Position numbers and translations under genes: made by a program. 64,000 nt of DNA from BPIH01 sp042408535 (GTDB taxonomy: Bacteria; Chloroflexota; Limnocylindria; Limnocylindrales; CSP1-4), in assembly GCA_042408535.1 (NCBI GenBank), contig JBHORA010000090.1:40786-104785 (forward strand). Reading direction: 5' to 3'. Every line of letters begins with the position of its first letter. The first letter of the stretch is position 1. Under the pieces are notes generated by a model. It was not told the origin of the DNA and did no database searches. It saw nothing but the letters and a program-made list of their open reading frames with translations. This document shows, one piece after another, positions 42,523 through 50,696 of this stretch.

Positions 42523-43101
42523 TCAACGGTGCCCCAGGGGCCGCGGCCCCAGCCCGGGCTCGAGGGCGACCCGGAGGAGGCCGACCTGGCTCAAGGCGTC
42601 GGTGATCTCGCCGCGATCGATCATCGCCAGCGCTTCTGCGAGCGGCAGCCAGCGGATCGCGATCTCCTCGGTTCCGTCGGGCCGCGCCTCCCCGGGCAGA
42701 AGATCAGTCGCCAGAAAGACTGCCCCGACCTCGTCGGTCACCGAGTTCGAGGTATGGACCCGGAGGAGTTCCCGCCAGACCCGAGCCCGGTAGCCGGTCT
42801 CCTCGGCCAGCTCGCGTTCGGCCCCCGCTCGGAGGTCTTCGCCCTCCGGGACGCCACCCTCGGGGATCTCCCAGCTGTAGGCATCGAGGGTGTAGCGGTA
42901 CTGGCCGACGAGGAGGACGCGATCGGGGGGTTCGAGGGCGACGACGCCGACGGCCCGGTTCCGGAACCGGACGACGCCGTAGATCCCCGGCTCGCCGTCG
43001 GGTCGGACGACGGAGTCCTCGACGACCTCGATCCAGGGGTTCTGGTAGACGCGGCGGCGGTCGAGGCGCCGCCACGGGTTTCGGTCGTTCGAAGCGAGCA
43101 T
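42523..43101 (-). CDS. Nudix hydrolase, ADP-ribose pyrophosphatase-like
   Basis: A 192-residue hydrolase with a complete Nudix box, GGVPEGEDLRAGAERELAEETGY, following IPEG. The N-terminal strands (VYQNPWIEVVEDSVVRPDGEPGIYGVVRF) and the acidic TEEIAIRWLPLAEAL after the box fit the ADP-ribose/ADP-sugar pyrophosphatase subgroup. It would hydrolyse nucleoside diphosphate sugars to AMP and sugar phosphate in the cytosol. A TACGAT box lies about ten bases before the ATG. Downstream of the FAD oxidoreductase by 60 bases. Confidence 0.92.
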   Translation of the reverse strand: MLASNDRNPWRRLDRRRVYQNPWIEVVEDSVVRPDGEPGIYGVVRFRNRAVGVVALEPPDRVLLVGQYRYTLDAYSWEIPEGGVPEGEDLRAGAERELAEETGYRARVWRELLRVHTSNSVTDEVGAVFLATDLLPGEARPDGTEEIAIRWLPLAEALAMIDRGEITDALSQVGLLRVALEPGLGPRPLGHR

Positions 43102-43161
43102 GGCGACATCGATCGTAGGCCCAGAACCCCCACCGCGCCCGACGTCGCCGTCAGCGGGTCC

Positions 43162-44814
43162 CTAGTCGGCGACGAGGAGCCCCCGACCGATGGGCCGGAG
43201 GGCGGCGGCCAGGGCCCGCCGGTGCTCGGGCGTCCGGAACTCGTGGAGCGGGTGGCCCGGCAGGACGTGCTCGGAGAGCCGGCCACCGGCCCGGACGTAG
43301 GCGACCGGGTAGATCGATCCTCCCGCGTCGGCCTCGACCGTCATCGCCACCGCCGAGGCCGCCTCGGGGGTCGCTCCGTCGACGAAGGCGGCGAGGGGGA
43401 CGACTCCCTCGTCCCGCGGTCCCGAAGCCGGATCGAGGCCGACGACCCTGGCAAGGTAGGCCTTCTGGTGCCAGAGCTCCGGACCGAGGGTCGCCTCCTC
43501 GAGGAGCGTCCCCACGACTGCCTCGGGTGGCAGGACCGGTGCCTCGAACCGGTGCCCGAAGGCCGTCGCGGCCAGGTGGCGAGCGAGGACCCGGGCGTTG
43601 TAGCGGAAGCCATGGACGGCGCCGCTGTTCGAGGGCTGGCCGTGCTTCTTCAGGCCGCCGCTCCCCTGGCTCAGGGTCCCGGCGAAATAGATCCCCGGCA
43701 GGCTGGCGCTCTCCCACCAGGCCGTCTGGGCCGGGATCCGGCTCTGGCCGACGACCGCCAGCCCGAGCCCCGGGAGGTCCCCGAGCGGGGCAGCGAAGCC
43801 GGTCGCCTCGATGATGTCGTCGGCGACGACGGTCATCGCCTCGCTCCCGTCGCTCAGCCGGAGACGGGCGGCGAGGGCGCCGTCCAGGCGCTCGAGCCGC
43901 TCGACGGCGGCGTCGAGGAGGCCGACCCCGCCGCCGAGGGCGAAGTCCTCGTAGGGCTGGACGTAGCGGGCTCGGACCCCGACGAGGGACCGGGTGACGA
44001 CGGAGAGCTTCGCCGGAGACGGCGAGACGAGGACGATGGAGGCGGCCCAGGGGAGGAGCCCCGTCGCCAGCTCGAAGCCCGAGTTCCGCTTGCCGATGAC
44101 GAGGACCCGGCGGCCGGCGTAGCTCTCGGGGGTGCGGACCTCGGCGTAGTGGTGGGCGAGCTCGATCCCCGGGATCGGTGGCCGGAAGGGCTCGGCGACA
44201 CCGACAGCCAAGACGACGAGCGGGGAGCGGTACTCGCCGTCGCTCGTGTCGAGGACGAAGCGGGGACCGGCCGGTCCCTCCTCGCGGCGGGTCGCGCGCC
44301 AGCGACAACCGAAGCGGACGGCGACTCCGGCCCGCTCGGCGAAGGCGGACAGGTTCGCCTCCATTTCGGCCCGGGAGGGGAAGGAGGAGGTGCCGTCCAT
44401 GAAGGTCGCGGCGAGGCCACGGAGCTCGGCTTCGTCGGCGAGGAGGCTGTTCCAGTCGTAGCGCTCGAAGGCCCGAGCGCTCCGGTCCGGGAGAGCGTAC
44501 GGCTTCGTCCAGGAGAGGAGGCGCTGGAAGAGGGGCCAGCGGCGGAACATGCCGCCCGGAGCCTCGTCGGCCGAGAGAACGGCGTGCTCGATGCCGAGGC
44601 GCCGGAGCGCATACGAGATCTGGAGACCACCGGGGCCGCTGCCGACGACGACGAGGGGGTAGTCGCCCGGCGGGAAGGGGCGTTCGACCGGCGACTTGGG
44701 GAGGAGGCGCGGCGCGCGAGGACCGGCCCCCGCCGGCGCAGCCGCTGGCTCGCCGGGGACGGCTGGCGCGCTGGTGACGGCACGACCCGGGCGAGCGCCC
44801 CGCTCGGGAAGCAC
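43162..44814 (-). CDS. FAD-dependent pyridine nucleotide oxidoreductase / flavin monooxygenase-like
   Basis: A 550-residue flavoprotein. The FAD motif YPLVVVGSGPGGLQISYALRRLG is at residues 52-74, the second nucleotide-binding site at RVLVIGKRNSGFELATG, and the ATG-type motif DDIIEATGFAAPLG and GIYFAGTLSQGSGG close the FAD site. This is the plan of flavin-containing monooxygenases and thioredoxin-reductase relatives, without the redox CxxC. The last 120 residues are an extra domain with EVDxxG-type strands. The start is GTG 44814, 10 bases after the stop of the cNMP-binding gene; no ATG fits. In one operon with that gene, so its activity may be tuned by it. Confidence 0.85.
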   Translation of the reverse strand: MLPERGARPGRAVTSAPAVPGEPAAAPAGAGPRAPRLLPKSPVERPFPPGDYPLVVVGSGPGGLQISYALRRLGIEHAVLSADEAPGGMFRRWPLFQRLLSWTKPYALPDRSARAFERYDWNSLLADEAELRGLAATFMDGTSSFPSRAEMEANLSAFAERAGVAVRFGCRWRATRREEGPAGPRFVLDTSDGEYRSPLVVLAVGVAEPFRPPIPGIELAHHYAEVRTPESYAGRRVLVIGKRNSGFELATGLLPWAASIVLVSPSPAKLSVVTRSLVGVRARYVQPYEDFALGGGVGLLDAAVERLERLDGALAARLRLSDGSEAMTVVADDIIEATGFAAPLGDLPGLGLAVVGQSRIPAQTAWWESASLPGIYFAGTLSQGSGGLKKHGQPSNSGAVHGFRYNARVLARHLAATAFGHRFEAPVLPPEAVVGTLLEEATLGPELWHQKAYLARVVGLDPASGPRDEGVVPLAAFVDGATPEAASAVAMTVEADAGGSIYPVAYVRAGGRLSEHVLPGHPLHEFRTPEHRRALAAALRPIGRGLLVAD

Positions 44815-44824
44815 GGTCGTCCCC

Positions 44825-45247
44825 TCAGCTCCGCCAGCGGTTGACGTTCCGGAAGCGGCGGGCGAGCGCCTGGAGCATCCGGTACATGACCCGCGGGTGA
44901 TCGACAAGGAAACCTTCGACCTTCGGCCCCGGGAGATGGATGCACCGTACGGGTCGCAGGGCGACGACGTCAGCGATCGGCGGCTCGCCGAGGAGAATCG
45001 AGACCTCCCCGAAGAAGTCACCCCGCCCGAGCACGGCGCGTTCCGTGCCATCGATCCGGATCGAGCACTCGCCGTCAAGGATGACGTAGAAGCCCGACCC
45101 GGTGAGGCCCTGACGGAGAATTCGCTCCCCCTCGGCGAACCACAGCTCCTCGAACTCGTGGGCGACCTCGGCCAGGCCCGCTGCCGGGAGGTCGGCGAAG
45201 AGGGTGAAGCCGGCGATGATATCGGCGATCTCTTCCGGGCTCGACAT
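44825..45247 (-). CDS. stand-alone cyclic nucleotide-binding domain protein (phosphate Arg lost)
   Basis: A 140-residue cNMP-binding (CAP_ED) fold with no DNA-binding domain. Strands include FAEGERILRQGLTGSGFYVILDGECSIRIDG, and the phosphate-binding cassette is GDFFGEVSILLGEPPIADV. The Arg that normally holds the cyclic phosphate (PRxA) is Ile91, so it may not bind cAMP/cGMP in the usual way. ATG 45247 has a GGGGAGG site five bases away; the frame upstream is shadow. It is followed by the FAD oxidoreductase and is divergent from a second cNMP-binding protein. Confidence 0.85.
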   Translation of the reverse strand: MSSPEEIADIIAGFTLFADLPAAGLAEVAHEFEELWFAEGERILRQGLTGSGFYVILDGECSIRIDGTERAVLGRGDFFGEVSILLGEPPIADVVALRPVRCIHLPGPKVEGFLVDHPRVMYRMLQALARRFRNVNRWRS

Positions 45248-45540
45248 CGGGACCTCCCCTCTCGCGGACGAACGGGCCGATTGTGCCACCTTTTGCAGGA
45301 CCCGAGAAGGTGACCAAGCCCTCCTCGCGAATCCACGGGTCGCCCTCGGGACGACGATCGGGGCCGCCGAAGCAAGGAGGTCGCACTCGCGGGCGCGCGC
45401 CGAGGCATCGGCCAGCGACCGGCCGGACACCCCAGCGTCGAGGCCGTTGACGAGTCCGCCGCGATCGGCGACGATGCGCACACGCGGCGACGGCTCGTCG
45501 GCACCCACCGACGCCGTTCGCCATCGAGGAGGGAAGGCCC

Positions 45541-45969
45541 ATGGGCGACGGGATGGAGGAGCACCGGGCGGCGCTCCGATCGATTCCCCTCTTCGCCGCG
45601 CTCCCGGACGACGAACTCGCCCTCTTGGCCGAAGTGGCGGCCACGGTCGACGTCCCTCCTGGGCGCACGATCGCCCGGCAGGGGGAAATCGCCTCCGGGC
45701 TCTTCGTCATTCTCGGGGGCCGGGTCCGGGTCGTCCGGGACGGCGAAATCGTCGCCCGCCTCGGTCATGGCGAGTGCTTCGGTGAGCTCTCCGTCCTCGA
45801 CCGGCTGCCCCGGGTCGCCTCGGTCGTGGCCGAGGAACCAACCCGCTGTCTCGCCATCGCCGCCTGGGACGCCGAACAGCTCCTCCTCGCCCACCCGGCG
45901 GTGACCCTCACCCTCCTCCGGACCCTCGCCGGCCGCCTCCGCCAGACGACGACCGACCACCACCACTAG
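45541..45969 (+). CDS. stand-alone cyclic nucleotide-binding domain protein
   Basis: A 142-residue cNMP-binding fold without an effector domain. The cassette GECFGELSVLDRLPRVASV keeps the phosphate-binding Arg91. The N-terminus (HRAALRSIPLFAALPDDELALLAEVA) is the usual helical cap and the chain ends in TTTDHHH. The ATG follows GAGGAGGGA. It lies 26 bases before the cyclase/NB-ARC gene and divergent from the Arg-less paralogue, so the pair may have split into binding and non-binding partners. Confidence 0.87.
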   Translation: MGDGMEEHRAALRSIPLFAALPDDELALLAEVAATVDVPPGRTIARQGEIASGLFVILGGRVRVVRDGEIVARLGHGECFGELSVLDRLPRVASVVAEEPTRCLAIAAWDAEQLLLAHPAVTLTLLRTLAGRLRQTTTDHHH

Positions 45970-45995
45970 CGAGGCCCGACCCTCCTCCAGCGGCA

Positions 45996-48818
45996 GTGCC
46001 GGGCGTCCCAGAGAAGGAGAGCGCCACGAGCGACGCATTCGTCCCGCGGCTTCCCACCGGGACCGTCACCTTCTTCTTCAGCGACGTCGAAGGATCGACC
46101 CGGCTCGCCACGGAGCTCGGGACCGCCGGCTGGCAGCCGCTCCTGGAACGCCACCGCGAGCTCCTCCGGACGGCCCTCGCCGAGGCCGGCGGGGTGGAGG
46201 TCGGCACCGAGGGCGACGGCACCTTCGCCGTCTTCGACCGCCCCTCGGCAGCCGTCGAGGCGGCGGCTCGCGCCCAGCGCCTCCTCGACGCCGAGGCCTG
46301 GCCGGAAGGCGCCAGGGTCAGGATCCGGATCGGCCTCCATACCGGTGAAGGACTCCTCGACGCCGAAGGGTCGTACGTCGGGCTCGACGTCCATCGTGCC
46401 AGCCGGATCGCCGCGGCGGCCCACGGCGGTGAGGTCCTCCTCTCGGAGACGACGCGGAGCCTCGTCGCCGACCACCTCGGGCCTGCCCTCGCCCTCCGCG
46501 ACCTCGGCGAGCACCGCCTCAAGGACCTTCGGCCGGAGCGGCTGTGGCAGCTCCTGATCGAGGGACTCCCGACCGACTTCCCGCCGGTCCGCTCCCTCGA
46601 CCGCCGCCCGAACAACCTGCCGACCCAGCTGACGAGCTTCATCGGCCGGGAGAAGGAGCTGGCGGCCACCAGCGCCCTCCTCGCCGAGAGCCGCCTCCTG
46701 ACCCTGACCGGCCCCGGCGGTACCGGCAAGACTCGCCTCGCCCTCCAGCTCGCGGCCGCCGTCGCCGACCGCTTCGAGGACGGCGTCTACTTCGTCCCCC
46801 TCGAGCCGATCCGAACCGCCGAGCTCGTGGCGGCGGCCGTCGCCCGGGTCCTCGGCGCCATCGAGACCCCCGGCCGGTCGGCCGTCGAGATCCTCGTCGA
46901 GGCCGTCGGGGAGCGGCGGATCCTCTTCGTCCTCGACAACTTCGAGCAGATCGTCGAGGCCAGCCCGGTCGTCGCCGAGCTCCTCCGCCGCTGTCCGAAC
47001 GTTTCCGTCGTGGCCACGAGCCGGGCCACCCTCCGAATCTCCGGGGAGCGCGAGTTCCCCGTCCCCGGGCTACCGGCGCCGCCCGACACGAGCCGCCTTT
47101 CGGTCGTCGAACGAGAGAACCTCCCCGTTGCCCTCGCCCACCCGGATCCGGGCAGCCTCTCCCAGTACGAGGCCGTCCGCCTCTTCATCGCCCGGGCCGT
47201 GGCAGCCCGCCCGGGCTTCAGCGTGACGAACGAGAACGCGCCAGCCGTCGCCCAGATCTGCGCCCGCCTCCAGGGGATGCCCCTCGCCATCGAGCTCGCC
47301 GCCGCGCGCGTCCGGCTCCTGTCGCCCGACGAGATCCTCCGCCGTCTCGAGCGGCAGCTCGGGCTCCTGACGAGCGGCGCTCGGGACCTGCCGCCGCGAC
47401 AGCAGACGCTGCGGGGCGCCATCGCCTGGAGCTACGACCTCGTCGCCCCTGGCTGCCGCCGGCTCCTCGATCGCCTCTCGGTCTTCCGGGGAGGCGTCGA
47501 TCTCGAGGCGGCGGAGGCTGTCTGCGGCCCGGCCGAAGAGCTCGGGATCGACGTCTTCGACGGCCTCGCCTCCCTCGTCGAGCAGAGCCTCGTCCGATCG
47601 GAGGAACGAGGAGAGACCTCCCGTTTCGACCTCCTCGAGGCCATCCGGGAGTACGCGGCGGAGATGCTCGCCGCAGCGGGCGAGGCCGAGGAGATCCGAG
47701 TCCGACACCTTCGCTGGTTCCGCGACCTCGCCGAGACGGCCGCGCCGCACCTGGCTGGGGCCAACCAACGGCACTGGCTCGACCGGCTCGAGGTCGAGCA
47801 CGACAACCTCCGGGCCGCCATCGACGGCGCCGTCGAACGCGGGGACGCCGAGAGTGCGGCCCGCCTCGGCTTCGCCCTCTGGCGGTTCTGGCAGCAGCGG
47901 GGCTACCTGAACGAGGCTCGGATGCGGCTCGAGGCGATGGATGGCATCGTTGCCGGGCTGCCGCCCCCGCTCCTCGGGCGCTTCTACGAGGCCTTGGGTG
48001 GTGTCGCCTACTGGCAGGCCGATGCCGAAGCGGCCGCGGCCGCCTACGACCGGGCGCTCGCCATCTGGCGAGAGGTCGGCGATCGCCGGGAGATGGCAAA
48101 CGCCCTCTACAACCGTGGCGTGGCCGACATCGTCGGCGTCATCGGCGAGCTGGCCCAGGGGGTCATGCCCGAGCAGGTGGAACGGGGACGGACGCGGCTC
48201 GAGGAGGGCCTCGCCATCTACCGCGAGCTCGGCGACCGGGTCGGCGAGGCGAACCTCCTCTGGGCCCTCGGTGCGGTCGCCTACTTCACGAACGACCTGT
48301 CGAGAGCGATCGCCGACTTTCGGGCCGCCCTCGACGGCTTCCGGCAGGCCGGCCAGCGGACGATGGAGGCCTGGTCCCTCCACATGCTCGGGCGCGCGCT
48401 CCTCAAGTTGGGCGTCGTCGACGAGGCCCGAGCGACCCTCCGCCATGCCCTCCACCTCTTCCACGAGGCGGGTGACCTGGCGGGCGTCATCCTCTGCCTC
48501 GACGACCTCTCGGCCCAGGCCCTCGTCGACGGGGACCTACCGCGCGCCGGCCGGCTCCGGGGTGGGGCCCGGAAGCTCGAGCGGACGGTCGGGACCCGGC
48601 TCGCCAGCTGGGTCGAGGAGAGCTTCGAAGCGGCGACCCGACCGACGGCCCGCCGGGCCCTCGATCCAGGCGAGCTCGAGCGCTATGCGGCCGAGGGTGC
48701 GGCGATGCCCCTCGACGACCTTGTCGCCTACGCCCTCGGCACGGGGCCGGAGGCGGACTCGGAGCCGGCCGAGCCCGGACCGTCTCGCGATCGGGCGCGT
48801 CCGGCCGCCGGCGGGTAG
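45996..48818 (+). CDS. class III cyclase-like / NB-ARC ATPase / TPR regulator
   Basis: A 940-residue signalling protein. Residues 20-190 are a class III nucleotide cyclase domain with both metal Asp (Asp30 in FFSDVEGST, Asp74 in GTEGDGTF) and Arg137, but the purine-selecting Lys, Asp and Asn are replaced (Gly70, Ser126, His133). Residues 215-500 are an NB-ARC/AAA-type ATPase with P-loop LTGPGGTGKT (239-246), Walker B ILFVLDNFEQ, and PLAIELAAARVRLL. The C-terminal half is a run of TPR-like repeats. This is the cyclase-ATPase-TPR plan common in mycobacteria and Chloroflexota. The GTG start is uncertain: a good AAGGAG site further in lies before an ACG. Confidence 0.88.
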   Translation: MPGVPEKESATSDAFVPRLPTGTVTFFFSDVEGSTRLATELGTAGWQPLLERHRELLRTALAEAGGVEVGTEGDGTFAVFDRPSAAVEAAARAQRLLDAEAWPEGARVRIRIGLHTGEGLLDAEGSYVGLDVHRASRIAAAAHGGEVLLSETTRSLVADHLGPALALRDLGEHRLKDLRPERLWQLLIEGLPTDFPPVRSLDRRPNNLPTQLTSFIGREKELAATSALLAESRLLTLTGPGGTGKTRLALQLAAAVADRFEDGVYFVPLEPIRTAELVAAAVARVLGAIETPGRSAVEILVEAVGERRILFVLDNFEQIVEASPVVAELLRRCPNVSVVATSRATLRISGEREFPVPGLPAPPDTSRLSVVERENLPVALAHPDPGSLSQYEAVRLFIARAVAARPGFSVTNENAPAVAQICARLQGMPLAIELAAARVRLLSPDEILRRLERQLGLLTSGARDLPPRQQTLRGAIAWSYDLVAPGCRRLLDRLSVFRGGVDLEAAEAVCGPAEELGIDVFDGLASLVEQSLVRSEERGETSRFDLLEAIREYAAEMLAAAGEAEEIRVRHLRWFRDLAETAAPHLAGANQRHWLDRLEVEHDNLRAAIDGAVERGDAESAARLGFALWRFWQQRGYLNEARMRLEAMDGIVAGLPPPLLGRFYEALGGVAYWQADAEAAAAAYDRALAIWREVGDRREMANALYNRGVADIVGVIGELAQGVMPEQVERGRTRLEEGLAIYRELGDRVGEANLLWALGAVAYFTNDLSRAIADFRAALDGFRQAGQRTMEAWSLHMLGRALLKLGVVDEARATLRHALHLFHEAGDLAGVILCLDDLSAQALVDGDLPRAGRLRGGARKLERTVGTRLASWVEESFEAATRPTARRALDPGELERYAAEGAAMPLDDLVAYALGTGPEADSEPAEPGPSRDRARPAAGG

Positions 48819-48821
48819 GAT
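48816..48821 (+). promoter_or_regulatory. -10 box TAGGAT, near-leaderless GTG start
   Basis: TAGGAT overlaps the stop of the upstream gene and is followed by seven bases and GTG 48829. Confidence 0.45.
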
Positions 48822-48828
48822 GGCGAGG

Positions 48829-49041
48829 GTGCACGGCAACCGCGATGCAAGCGGGAGTACCACCGAGCAGCCGCTCGCCCAGACCAGCGCGGCCGGGCCC
48901 CGGAACGGGCGCGGCGACCGCTCGAGCGACCCGGGCGAGGTTCTCCTGACCTGCCCGAACTGCGGCCAGCGGCTCCGCGATCGGGCCTGCAAGCTCGTCT
49001 GCCGCTGCGGCTCCTTCCTGTCCTGCTCCGACCACCTCTAG
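48829..49041 (+). CDS. 70-residue zinc-ribbon protein
   Basis: A small protein directly after the cyclase/NB-ARC gene, easily missed. About 40 disordered residues (rich in Ser, Thr, Gly, Arg) precede a compact cysteine cluster: LLTCPNCGQRLRDRACKLVCRCGSFLSCSDHL. The CPNCG and CRCG knuckles plus C/H at the end would bind one zinc. GTG 48829 fits the TAGGAT box; ATG 48820 lies on the box itself. Function unknown. Confidence 0.55.
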   Translation: MHGNRDASGSTTEQPLAQTSAAGPRNGRGDRSSDPGEVLLTCPNCGQRLRDRACKLVCRCGSFLSCSDHL

Positions 49042-49142
49042 CGACGATCCCGCTCCCGGGGTCCCGAGCCCCCGGGGCGGGGCGCAGCCGAGCCAGGTCC
49101 GAGCAGGCCCGTTGGCGTCCCGAACTTCGATCGGAGGCTCCG

Positions 49143-50606
49143 CTGAACCGCATCGCCGCCTACGCCCGGACCTACACCGGCTTCGAGCGCGACGCCCGCG
49201 TCTTCCTCGTCCTGACTCTCGTCTCGGGCGGCGCCATCAGCCTCTACTGGGTCGACTTCAACCTCTATCTCGCCTCGCTCGGCATCAGCCCGGCCGTCAT
49301 CGGCCTCGTCGCCACGGCCGCCTCGGCAGCCGGGGTCCTCGTCGCCCTCCCAGCGGGGGCCGCCTCGGACCGCGTCGGGCGGCGCCTCGTCATCCTCGTC
49401 GGCCTCGCCCTCATGGCCGCCGCCGTGGTCGGGTTCCTCGTCGTCCAGTCGGCTCTTGCCTTCATCGCCCTCGGCGCGGTCTTCGGGGCCGGCCAGGAAG
49501 CCTTCTTCGTGCTCGCCAATCCATATCTGAGCGAGCACTCCCGACCCGAGCACCGGAACGAACTCTTCGCCCTCCAGGCGGCGATCGGGAACGTGACGAC
49601 CGTCGGGGCGGCTCTGGCGGGCGGGCTGCTGGCGGCGGTCGTGGCCGCCCTGGCTGGCTTCGATCCCGCCGGGCCAGCCGCCTACCGGGTCGTCATCGCG
49701 GCGATGGTCGTCCTCCTCGTCGCCTCGATCGGGGTCGCCTGGCGCCTCGGCGACGATCGCCCCCGTCGACGGTTACCGGCCGACCCCGGATCGACCTTCC
49801 CCGGCCGCTCGACCGAGCCCACCGTCCCCCAGGTCGCCGAGGAGGGCTCCGGCGTCTCATCCTCCGGCGCCGCCGTCGGGCGGGCGGATTGCCGTCGGCG
49901 CTGGTTCTCGGTCTCGAATCCGGGCCTCTTCACGAGGCTCCTCGTGCCGGACTTCCTCATCTCGGTCGGGGCCGGCCAGTGCCTCCCCTTCATCAACCTC
50001 TTCATCCAGCGCAAGTTCGGCCTCGATCTGGCCACCCTGAACGGCGCCTTTGCCATCGCCGCCCTCGGCACGGCAGCCGCGACGCTCCTCCAGCCTGCCC
50101 TCGCCCGGCGCTTCGGCCAGATGGGGTCGGTCGTCGTCGTCCAGGCGGCGAGCATCCCCTTCCTCGTCGTCCTCGGCTGGGTTCCCATCCTGCCCCTCGT
50201 CCTCGTCGCCCTCGCCGTTCGAAACGCCCTCATGAACGCCGGCAATCCGATCCTGTCGGCTTTCGCCATGGAGCGGGCGCACCCGGCCGAGCGGGCGACC
50301 CTCTCGGCGGCGATGAGCCTCGCTTGGTCGGCGGGCTGGGTCGTCGGCGGGCCCTACTACAGCCTCGTCCAGGCGAGCCTCGGCTTCGATCTCGGCTACG
50401 CCCTCAACTTCGTGACCGTCATCGTCTGCTACAGCATCGCCACCGGCCTCTACTGGTGGTGGTTCGTCCGTCCCGCGGGCGGGAACCCCGCCGCAGCCCA
50501 GGGAGGATCGGCGACGGGCAGCGCCAGGCCGACGGGCAGGGCCAGGCCGACGGGCAGCGCCGAACCGACGGGCAGCGCCGGGCCGACGGGCAGGGCCGGG
50601 CCGTGA
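49143..50606 (+). CDS. MFS transporter with probable CTG start
   Basis: A 487-residue major facilitator with about 12 membrane helices. The N-terminal half starts RVFLVLTLVSGGAISLYWVDFNLYL and contains the loop 2-3 motif AGAASDRVGRRLVIL. The frame has no ATG, GTG or TTG before 49413, which would delete the first three helices and that motif. A CTG at 49143 has GGAGG five bases upstream and gives a complete protein, so CTG is the likely start. The tail is five six-residue repeats (PTGSAR type). Substrate unknown; drug or sugar efflux is possible. Confidence 0.82.
   Translation: MNRIAAYARTYTGFERDARVFLVLTLVSGGAISLYWVDFNLYLASLGISPAVIGLVATAASAAGVLVALPAGAASDRVGRRLVILVGLALMAAAVVGFLVVQSALAFIALGAVFGAGQEAFFVLANPYLSEHSRPEHRNELFALQAAIGNVTTVGAALAGGLLAAVVAALAGFDPAGPAAYRVVIAAMVVLLVASIGVAWRLGDDRPRRRLPADPGSTFPGRSTEPTVPQVAEEGSGVSSSGAAVGRADCRRRWFSVSNPGLFTRLLVPDFLISVGAGQCLPFINLFIQRKFGLDLATLNGAFAIAALGTAAATLLQPALARRFGQMGSVVVVQAASIPFLVVLGWVPILPLVLVALAVRNALMNAGNPILSAFAMERAHPAERATLSAAMSLAWSAGWVVGGPYYSLVQASLGFDLGYALNFVTVIVCYSIATGLYWWWFVRPAGGNPAAAQGGSATGSARPTGRARPTGSAEPTGSAGPTGRAGP
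50511..50600 (+). repeat. five 18-bp tandem repeats inside the MFS gene
   Basis: Five units of CCGACGGGCAGSGCCRRR type encode the C-terminal PTG(S/R)A(R/E/G) repeats. The unit is a multiple of three, so copy number can change without a frameshift. Confidence 0.95.
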
Positions 50607-50696
50607 GGGCCAGGGGACGGTGAGTGCTGGAACACGGGCCAGCGCGCCGGGGCCGAGGGCGGGCTAGACGTGGGCGGGCTAGACTGGGCGGCGACG

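Noticed and set aside
46015..46035. Start of the cyclase/NB-ARC gene at the ACG after AAGGAG
   Set aside because: ACG starts are very rare; the upstream GTG was kept, though the good ribosome site is unexplained.
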